DNA of 58,186 bases from Flammeovirgaceae bacterium (GTDB lineage: Bacteria; Bacteroidota; Bacteroidia; Cytophagales; Cyclobacteriaceae), in assembly GCA_021299455.1 (NCBI GenBank), contig JAJTGQ010000087.1:1-58186 (forward strand). Reading direction: 5' to 3'. Shown here piece after piece: positions 33,611-40,478 of this stretch (within the stretch, counting starts at the first letter, position 1; the number at the start of each line of letters is the position of its first letter). The position numbers and the translations under genes are program-made. A model generated the notes under the pieces. It ran no database searches, was not told where the DNA came from, and saw only the letters and a list, made by a program, of their open reading frames with translations.

Positions 33611-36442
33611 CTATTTTTTGATTACTCGCTTTCGCACTAGACCTCCCTCTGTTCTAATTTCCGCGATGTACAATCCGGTAGCGATTGAGGCAACATCCCA
33701 ACTTGCGTTGTCAATTCGAGTCAACGGCAGCTTACTCCCCTGCGTTGAAACAAGACTAACTGAAATGATTTGTTCTGGCGCCTCGATTTTGAGTATGTTA
33801 TTTGTTGGGTTCGGGAAAAGTTGAATAGCCAATTCGTCATTTTCTTCAGTTCCTGTAACGACTTGCCCACCAATGCTGACATCGGTATACAACTTGTATT
33901 GACCCGGCTGCAATTCAATTGTAAAAGAAGTACTACCCACCGTAATCGCTTGACCGCCCGCATAATAATCATACCATGTGCCTGTGTGAGAAAACGTAAC
34001 CTGTGGCGATTGTACAGTAACATCAAAATTGGCAACTGCAACCACATTCATAGTTGCCGTTGTTGTTGGTGCAGGATTGAATGGCTTATTCTTAATCGAA
34101 ACTTGCTTTACAAAACCACTGCCTGAACCAACGGTTGCATCACCATTGGTGAATACCGTATGCGTCTTTCGTAATTTGATTAGGGCAGCTGTCACATCAA
34201 AGAGACTCTTCCGGGCAGGATCTAATCGGTACTCCCACTTCACAGGCTTTGGCGAAAGGCGACAATTCGAATTGATGGATAAATCAGTACAGGTATTGAT
34301 GCTAAACTCGTAGCCTAGCTCCCCAAACTGCCAAAGCATTTTAGGTCCGGGAATTGAATAAAAAATCAAACTTGCTGCTTTTATCCGATCCAGCGCAGTG
34401 CCAAGAGTTTTGATATTGTAGCTTCCATTTGAACGTCCTGACTGAAGGTTACCATACATCAACCGTTCTTCGTCATGGCTTTCCATGTAGCCGATATTGT
34501 GTGCCACTGTCCAACCACGATTGGCAAAATATATTCCACTGATATCTGTATTAGAGGACTCACCTTTTGTGCTTTGACCGAAAGCACCATGAAAACCAGA
34601 CCAAAGCATCATGCCCTTTCCTTCACTCGCTTTGTATTCGGCTAATTCTTTTTCTTCAGAATTGTCTGCAAAGTGTTCCAACATCACATAGGCATTGGGG
34701 GTGTGTGCCCATATCTTATCGGACATGCGTTTGAGAAGGGCAATACGTGACGCATCATACGCACCCCATGCTCCTACATTACTTGGGTTATTTGTTTGCG
34801 TAAATCCTTTTGACAAATCATACCGATACCCATCAATCTTATACTCATTCAACCAATAGTGGTTGACCGTATCTAGGTACTTTTTAGTATAGCTACTCTC
34901 ATGGTTCATATCAAAAAAGACATTGAAAGGATGCCGCGCATCAGTATTAAACCATTTATTATTTGCCGTTGGCTTGAACGCAGTAAAGTCAAAATCCATC
35001 ATCACATAGGGGTTAGGTACGTCATGGTGGTTCATTACCATATCTAAAATGACTGCAATGCCATTTTGATGACACTTGTCAATAAATTCTTTCAGTTTGT
35101 TTTTAGTACCGTAATATTTATCGGGCGCAAACATGAACGTAGGATTATATCCCCAACTTTCATTGCCGTTGAACTCGGTAAAGGGCATTAGCTCGATGGC
35201 ATTCACACCCAAGCGCTTAAAGTAGGATAGCGTATCAATCAGGTTCTGGTAGTTTCTTCCATTTGATCCAAAAAAATCACGAACCAACAATTCATAAATC
35301 ACTAACTTCTCTTTTGCTGGTTTTTGGAAATTCGCGACTTGCCAAACGTAGGGTGGTTGGCCTGTTTGCAGCACTGCTAATCTGTTAAAATACCATTTAT
35401 CAGAAACTGCCTTCGAAGGGAAAGTCTTTAGTGATGGATAGGTAGCTGCTGGAATAAACGAGTCATCCGGATCCAACACCTTATCAGTATAGGGATCTGC
35501 AATTCGAAGACTTTCGTCTACCAAGTATTGAAAGGCATATTCAACGCCTGACGTCAACCCTGAAATCTCTAGCCAAAACCGCTCGCCATCTTTTTTCATT
35601 AAGTAGTTTGAGTTGATATCCCAATTGGTAAAGTCACCAATCACGTACACTGAACTTTTCCCTGGCGCCCACAAGCACAAGGTAGCTTTCGTAGGATCTG
35701 CCGAATAATTGATACCATCTTTTAGCCCTGCTGGGCGAGCCTGATTGACGGTTGTTGATCGGATCGTATAACTAAATGCAAGGCTTTTTGTCTGGGTGCC
35801 AGCAACGGCTTCGCACGTAACCTGCGTGGTGCCGCTCGTCTCTGTTACAGTGTGCGTATAACTTAGCGTGGTGACACCAGTCTGTGACGACACAGTAGTT
35901 CCATTTACCTTGATGGTAAGAGTCGCACTTTCTGATGCATTCACCGTAATAGGAATTTGCTCTCCGGTGTTTTTGAAAAAGGAAGTTTCTGTTGGGGAGG
36001 CGAATGAAGCATTGAAGCCTGAACTAAAGTCGATGAACTTATCTACATCAGTTTGCTTATTATCGCTCCAGTTTCGTGTTTTCAATTTTAAACCGATCCG
36101 AGGAATATCGGCTGCTGGTTTGTTAAAGAAAGCTGTTGGCGTGAATGTGATTGAATAAACATTTGTGGACACGCGCGTACACTTTGCTGCGTCTTGGGCA
36201 GCCGTAGCCGGATTTACATTGGTAGGTGCATCTACATCTGGTGTGCCTGGCTTTCTGATCCACGTCCAAATGTACACTGGATTGGTAGTGGCATCGTAGG
36301 CCGTAAAATTGGCGAGTGATGTACCGGTTACATCTACCGTAATCGTTACTGGTTGATTCGCCACTGGAAATGCAGGTGATGTGTTTACCAGCTGCGCTGA
36401 CGTAAGCAAAGGAAAAAATAAAAGAAAAAGTACTAGTCGCAT
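33611..36442 (-). CDS. Extracellular GH13 alpha-amylase with CBM48-like domain and T9SS C-terminal sorting domain
   Basis: 943 residues. Signal peptide 1-16 (ending T-S-A-Q). Two beta-sandwich domains (about 17-140 and 145-228) precede a CBM48/early-set domain (about 240-340, with APGKSSVYVIGDFTNWD). The GH13 barrel (about 378-800) has nucleophile Asp542 in GYRYD, acid/base Glu589 in VMLEHF and Asp657 in ESHDEE. The last ~75 residues (LFPNPTNN, then GLYIAEIRTEGG...RVIKK) form a type A T9SS sorting domain, so the enzyme is secreted through the type IX system, released or attached at the surface. It would start starch or glycogen breakdown outside the cell. It lies 73 bp after SusF, separated by a hairpin whose base is 23 nt from the start codon. 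Confidence 0.92.
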   Translation of the reverse strand: MRLVLFLLFFPLLTSAQLVNTSPAFPVANQPVTITVDVTGTSLANFTAYDATTNPVYIWTWIRKPGTPDVDAPTNVNPATAAQDAAKCTRVSTNVYSITFTPTAFFNKPAADIPRIGLKLKTRNWSDNKQTDVDKFIDFSSGFNASFASPTETSFFKNTGEQIPITVNASESATLTIKVNGTTVSSQTGVTTLSYTHTVTETSGTTQVTCEAVAGTQTKSLAFSYTIRSTTVNQARPAGLKDGINYSADPTKATLCLWAPGKSSVYVIGDFTNWDINSNYLMKKDGERFWLEISGLTSGVEYAFQYLVDESLRIADPYTDKVLDPDDSFIPAATYPSLKTFPSKAVSDKWYFNRLAVLQTGQPPYVWQVANFQKPAKEKLVIYELLVRDFFGSNGRNYQNLIDTLSYFKRLGVNAIELMPFTEFNGNESWGYNPTFMFAPDKYYGTKNKLKEFIDKCHQNGIAVILDMVMNHHDVPNPYVMMDFDFTAFKPTANNKWFNTDARHPFNVFFDMNHESSYTKKYLDTVNHYWLNEYKIDGYRYDLSKGFTQTNNPSNVGAWGAYDASRIALLKRMSDKIWAHTPNAYVMLEHFADNSEEKELAEYKASEGKGMMLWSGFHGAFGQSTKGESSNTDISGIYFANRGWTVAHNIGYMESHDEERLMYGNLQSGRSNGSYNIKTLGTALDRIKAASLIFYSIPGPKMLWQFGELGYEFSINTCTDLSINSNCRLSPKPVKWEYRLDPARKSLFDVTAALIKLRKTHTVFTNGDATVGSGSGFVKQVSIKNKPFNPAPTTTATMNVVAVANFDVTVQSPQVTFSHTGTWYDYYAGGQAITVGSTSFTIELQPGQYKLYTDVSIGGQVVTGTEENDELAIQLFPNPTNNILKIEAPEQIISVSLVSTQGSKLPLTRIDNASWDVASIATGLYIAEIRTEGGLVRKRVIKK

Positions 36443-36465
36443 ACAATTTATGTTAGGATAAAAAC

Positions 36466-36493
36466 AAAATCAGGAGTCGTAACTCCTGATTTT
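36466..36493 (-). terminator. Hairpin between SusF and T9SS amylase (terminator or attenuator)
   Basis: AAAATCAGGAGT (36466-36477) and ACTCCTGATTTT (36482-36493) pair perfectly around the four-base loop CGTA. The minus-strand transcript continues as GTTTTTATCC, a usable U-tract. It lies 22 bases beyond the SusF stop and its base is 23 bases before the amylase ATG, so it probably ends most susCDEF transcripts. Confidence 0.75.
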
Positions 36494-36515
36494 GGGTTCT
36501 GTCATTTTTGGACTT

Positions 36516-38006
36516 CTACTGTAATGTTACCGAATACTTCATCGTCAAGAAATTTACATTTATTTTATAACTGCCACTGGCGCTAGGTGCTGGCGTATTG
36601 GACCCTGGAACATTGCCATCCACTAACAAATCACCACCTGTCGCGCTTGTGCCTCCAAACTTATTAGCCCAACTTCCATTTACTGGCAAAAACAAATAAG
36701 ATTTTCCAGTGGTTAGTGGTAGTATAAGCTGAAATTCCCCATTGCTTAGTCGAGTAAATTGTTGGGAAGGAGTTGGTACTGGATTATCCCATCCTCCTGG
36801 TGTAGCATCACCCACCATGAACAAATTGGGCGGAATTGGGTTAGTGCTAACTGGAGTAACTGCATAAGTTCCAGCTACAAAATCAACAATTATCTTATAT
36901 AATCCACTATTAGCTGGGCCTGGAATATTATTGGGAGCATCTGGCTGAAAGGAATCTCCATTTGGGTTAGCGGCATTAGTTGCAACACTGACGCTGTATT
37001 TATTACTCCAGCTACCGTTCACTGGTAAAAGTAGATATTGCTTGCCACCTGTTAATTGGATAATCATACCAAATGTATTATCATCAATCCTGGTGAACTG
37101 TTGACTCGGAGTTGCCACAGGATTATCCCAACCACTTGGAGAAGCATCGCCAACTAAAAATAAGTTAGCAGGTACTGGATACTTCGGCACTGGCTTAGAA
37201 GAATGAGGCGTAACAGCAACTGTAACAATATTAGAATAGATAACCTTGTCTAACCCATTTGTTGCTCTAATTCTGAAATCGATGTTGCCAACAGATCCTG
37301 CTGGAACTCCAAAACTCAGTGCAGCAATGTTATTTAAATCTAGTTGCGTAAAAGATTTTGACTGAGTTGCTACATTAACTGTAGTAATCGCTGTAAAGTT
37401 GGTTCCCCCCTTTGAGTATTCTAACTTATACGTCCGCGTTCCTTCGAAGCCGATAAAGCCTGCGTTCCAACTAAAAGCAACGCCCTCTTGTGATGCGTTT
37501 GCCGCAGAGGTAACTACTGACCTTGTTGTCGAGTTCAAAACAAGATCAGAAAATGGTGTGACTGTCAACGGGAGCACATTTGAATTCTTAGGCTCATTGT
37601 TGTTTGCCTGTGAGGCCACCACCATCATCTCGAGTGCGATTGGCTGGCCTATCACGCCACCAAACTTCTGTGCCATCGCATTTAAGTCCTTGCCCATCAA
37701 TTCGCCTGTTAAGGAATTGGTAAATTCCTTAGTCAAAAAGGTGGCAAAGTTAGCCCCTACTTTGGCTACGCGTACCGTGAATTTGCTATTCTTCAACCCC
37801 ACAGAAAATTTGGGGTCGTTCCAAGTAAGAGTAAGTGCCGCTTTGGTTGAGTCGGCTGCGGCCACTGCCACCGTAGTGGCCGAAGCGGATGCACTAAATG
37901 CTACTGTACTAGGCGCAAAACTGGGCGTTGGCTCAATTAACTTGACGCATCCCACGGCTACCGCCATCAAGGCAACAACCGCTATTAACTTAAATCCGAT
38001 CTTCAT
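36516..38006 (-). CDS. susF: SusF-like outer-membrane starch-binding lipoprotein
   Basis: 496 residues. Lipoprotein signal with lipobox A-V-G-C (Cys20). Two SusE/F-type immunoglobulin-like domains (about 25-150 and 155-268) are followed by two nearly identical carbohydrate-binding modules (about 280-383 and 392-496). Each has LF[LM]VGDA[ST]P, GWDNPV, SQQFTR, a LPVNGSW[SA]NK aromatic site and a closing Y-strand. SusF of Bacteroides also has tandem starch-binding modules and holds starch at the cell surface without catalysis. It follows SusE by 17 bp, giving the canonical order susC-susD-susE-susF. Symbol given by position and architecture; sequence similarity to the reference protein is limited and was not measured. 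Confidence 0.85.
   Translation of the reverse strand: MKIGFKLIAVVALMAVAVGCVKLIEPTPSFAPSTVAFSASASATTVAVAAADSTKAALTLTWNDPKFSVGLKNSKFTVRVAKVGANFATFLTKEFTNSLTGELMGKDLNAMAQKFGGVIGQPIALEMMVVASQANNNEPKNSNVLPLTVTPFSDLVLNSTTRSVVTSAANASQEGVAFSWNAGFIGFEGTRTYKLEYSKGGTNFTAITTVNVATQSKSFTQLDLNNIAALSFGVPAGSVGNIDFRIRATNGLDKVIYSNIVTVAVTPHSSKPVPKYPVPANLFLVGDASPSGWDNPVATPSQQFTRIDDNTFGMIIQLTGGKQYLLLPVNGSWSNKYSVSVATNAANPNGDSFQPDAPNNIPGPANSGLYKIIVDFVAGTYAVTPVSTNPIPPNLFMVGDATPGGWDNPVPTPSQQFTRLSNGEFQLILPLTTGKSYLFLPVNGSWANKFGGTSATGGDLLVDGNVPGSNTPAPSASGSYKINVNFLTMKYSVTLQ
36519..37169 (-). repeat. Tandem duplication of the SusF binding module
   Basis: Two about 310-base units inside SusF (about 37169-36858 and 36833-36519) encode the two carbohydrate-binding modules. 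The stretch from GWDNPV to SQQFTR and the block LPVNGSW are repeated almost exactly. It indicates a recent in-gene duplication. Confidence 0.7.
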
Positions 38007-38023
38007 ACATCAAATGTTTTAGA

Positions 38024-38857
38024 TTATTCAAATGAATACCTTCCTGTTTTAAAATTAACTGTGATCTTATAAGCTCTCGAAGCCGCAGGTCCGATAAAGT
38101 TATTGCCTTCAGGCTTAAAAGAATCACCAGACGGGTTATTTTTTGCCCCTTCGCCTGTAAAACCAAATTTGTTAGCCCAGTTTCCGTAAACTGGAACCAA
38201 CAAAAACTCCTTCCCGCCATTTATTTGTAGGCTATTAATCTGAAAAGTATATGAATTTATTTGAGTAAATTTTTGAGTTAAGACTGCGGTTTCACCATCA
38301 TCCATCCATCCATCCCCATTTGAAGTAGGCGCTGGTGCCGCTGGGCCAGTAATAAACAAGTTTGCGGGTACAGGAAATACCACATCCAAATAAGTAGTGA
38401 TTTTAATCTTCACGACATTTGAATAAACAGGAACACTGTTATTCGATAGCGTTGCTTTGATTCTAAATTCAAAATCCTGAGGTACAAAATCCGCCAATTC
38501 GAGTCCCGATAGTGTATTGTTTAGTTCCCTCACAGTAAATGACCTGGACACTGCATTTGTAAACCCGAGTCCAATCTGCTTTGCACTTCCAAAATCCTTT
38601 CCAGCTTGGTCTATTTGAAGCACATAACTTACGTTTTGTGTGTTTACTCCATTGGAGAATTCAAATGTTGGATTGGTCCATTGAAATTGCAAAGAACTAA
38701 AATTCTCTTGCGCCTTATTCAACACCAAATTAGCGGTGCTGGAAACCACCAATTCGGGTGGCGTGCTCTTCAAAAAAGTGACCCTTGTCTCCTCTTTATC
38801 GCAGGAGAAAACCAAAAAGGCACTTACTAGAAAAAAGATATACTTTAGGTTTTTCAT
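38024..38857 (-). CDS. susE: SusE-like outer-membrane lipoprotein
   Basis: The ATG at 38857 gives a clean lipoprotein signal (MKNLKYIFFLVSAFLV, lipobox V-F-S-C, Cys19) and 277 residues; the open frame continues to 38893 but the extra residues precede the signal. After the Cys comes an acidic D-K-E-E. There is one SusE-type N-domain (about 30-165) and one carbohydrate-binding module (about 175-277) with LFITGPAAP, QKFTQI, LVPVYGNWANKFG and GDSFKPEGNN, clearly related to the SusF modules. It is shorter than SusE of Bacteroides, having one binding module instead of two. It lies 22 bp after susD2. Role: surface binding of the alpha-glucan and control of the size of captured oligosaccharide. Confidence 0.82.
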   Translation of the reverse strand: MKNLKYIFFLVSAFLVFSCDKEETRVTFLKSTPPELVVSSTANLVLNKAQENFSSLQFQWTNPTFEFSNGVNTQNVSYVLQIDQAGKDFGSAKQIGLGFTNAVSRSFTVRELNNTLSGLELADFVPQDFEFRIKATLSNNSVPVYSNVVKIKITTYLDVVFPVPANLFITGPAAPAPTSNGDGWMDDGETAVLTQKFTQINSYTFQINSLQINGGKEFLLVPVYGNWANKFGFTGEGAKNNPSGDSFKPEGNNFIGPAASRAYKITVNFKTGRYSFE

Positions 38858-38879
38858 AGTATAATTAATTGTTTGATTG

Positions 38880-40460
38880 TTAATACCCATCACTTTGTTT
38901 CAAATTAGGATTCGTTCCCAAATCGCTGGAAGGAATAGGGAAAATCTTGTACTTATCGTCAATGGCAGTACCATTTTTGACTCCACCTTTCCAAGGCCAC
39001 AGGTAAGAGCCACCGGTAAATTTGCCAAAGCGAATCAAATCCATCCTTCTGTGTCCTTCCCAATACAACTCTCTTGCGCGCTCATCCAAGATAAAATCCA
39101 ACGTCATCTGAGGGTCAGTAATCAAGCCTGGAGCATTTCCAGCTATAACATCGCCAGACCTTGATCTGATTGAGTTGATATAGGTAAGCGCGTTGGCTCG
39201 AGTGCCACCGGTGCCTCCACGTATCACTGCTTCTGCATACATTAAATAAGCATCCGCTAACCGGAACATCGGATAGTCGGTATCGGGGAAACCTGTAGAG
39301 CTATTGGGCGAATCAACTCCTGTTGAGGTAATGTTTCTGAATTTATAAATACCCCAACCTTCGCCTGATTTCGCAACGTTATCAATTTCTAAACTCCTTG
39401 TTGTTATTGGGTCTTCATTATAGTTCTTATCCGCAAATATTGCCCTTGCTTCCGCTAAGTTTGGAAACTTACCCACAAATGCAGAAGTAGTGCGCAACCC
39501 CGACCAACCTCCATTCCCTGCATTGCCGTTGATCATCACCTGCGTCATCGCGTAAGCTTGCGATTTTGCTCCGTCAAATGCTTGCGCAAAAATGATCTCT
39601 GTATTGTTCTTGTCATTATCTGCTCGAAATAGATTGGCATAGCGAGGCGAAAGCGTATAACCCGCTGCAATAATTTCGTTCAACTCCGTCAAAGCTTCGG
39701 TGTATTTGGGGGTGCCTATGTAAACCTCTGCATTCAAATAAAGTTTTGCTAATAGCATGGCACAGGCTGCCTTATCGGCCCGTCCATACTCAAACCGAGG
39801 AGCACCCATGTCTGCCTTGATGGCTTTCAATTCCTTTTCGATATAGTCGAAAAGAGCCGGACGTAGGATCATAGGAGGGAAAAACGAACCTGGTTGATCT
39901 TTCTCTGTCAAGAATGGCAATCGACCATACAAGTCCATTCCATAGAAATAAGCCAAGGCTCTTAAAAAACGTGCCTCTGCCTGAAAATTCTTGAAATCAG
40001 GGTCGTCTGTTTTGCCTGTGGTGACGCGAATAAATTCATTTGATAAAGCCGCCACATTGGCGATACGGGCATATAGTGCCTCAGGAATTCCGTCAGAGGG
40101 CAACCAAGTATTATAGTGTAAATTGAAAATCGTTCCGTTTGCATCATTCGGATAGCTCCAAACCGCTTCATCGGTGGTCAATTCTTGCATGTACCAAAGC
40201 GAACGAACAAAACAACTAAAGCCCTCATCTACACCACCTACATCTTGGTTACCGGCTGGGCCTCTTTGCCCTGTAAGGGCAAATGTGGCATACAACTTAG
40301 CGAGTCCTTCCTTGTAGGAATCCTTTGTCGTATAGACCTTGTCTGCTGTAGTTACGAATGGGTCAATCGGCTTTACGTCCAGATCGCTCACACACGACAT
40401 CATCAGAACCACTAGCGTGAGTGTTCCGATGGAATAGCGATTAAAATATTGTTTTTTCAT
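38880..40460 (-). CDS. susD: SusD/RagB family glycan-binding lipoprotein (SusD2)
   Basis: The ATG at 40460 gives the signal MKKQYFNRYSIGTLTLVVLM with lipobox M-M-S-C (Cys23) and 526 residues; an upstream in-frame start at 40475 only adds five residues. The N-terminal SusD_N part contains GLAKLYATFALTGQRGP, then NFQAEARFLRALAYFYGMDLYGRLPFLTE. The C-terminal signature reads DYPMFRLADAYLMYAEAVIRGG, DERARELYWEGHRRMDLIRFGKF and KYKIFPIPSSDL. It binds the oligosaccharide at the mouth of SusC2. Its stop is followed 22 bp later by SusE, and it begins 18 bp after susC2. With SusE/SusF and the amylase downstream, starch or a related alpha-glucan is the likely ligand. Confidence 0.93.
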   Translation of the reverse strand: MKKQYFNRYSIGTLTLVVLMMSCVSDLDVKPIDPFVTTADKVYTTKDSYKEGLAKLYATFALTGQRGPAGNQDVGGVDEGFSCFVRSLWYMQELTTDEAVWSYPNDANGTIFNLHYNTWLPSDGIPEALYARIANVAALSNEFIRVTTGKTDDPDFKNFQAEARFLRALAYFYGMDLYGRLPFLTEKDQPGSFFPPMILRPALFDYIEKELKAIKADMGAPRFEYGRADKAACAMLLAKLYLNAEVYIGTPKYTEALTELNEIIAAGYTLSPRYANLFRADNDKNNTEIIFAQAFDGAKSQAYAMTQVMINGNAGNGGWSGLRTTSAFVGKFPNLAEARAIFADKNYNEDPITTRSLEIDNVAKSGEGWGIYKFRNITSTGVDSPNSSTGFPDTDYPMFRLADAYLMYAEAVIRGGTGGTRANALTYINSIRSRSGDVIAGNAPGLITDPQMTLDFILDERARELYWEGHRRMDLIRFGKFTGGSYLWPWKGGVKNGTAIDDKYKIFPIPSSDLGTNPNLKQSDGY

Positions 40461-40478
40461 ACTGATATGAATCATTGG

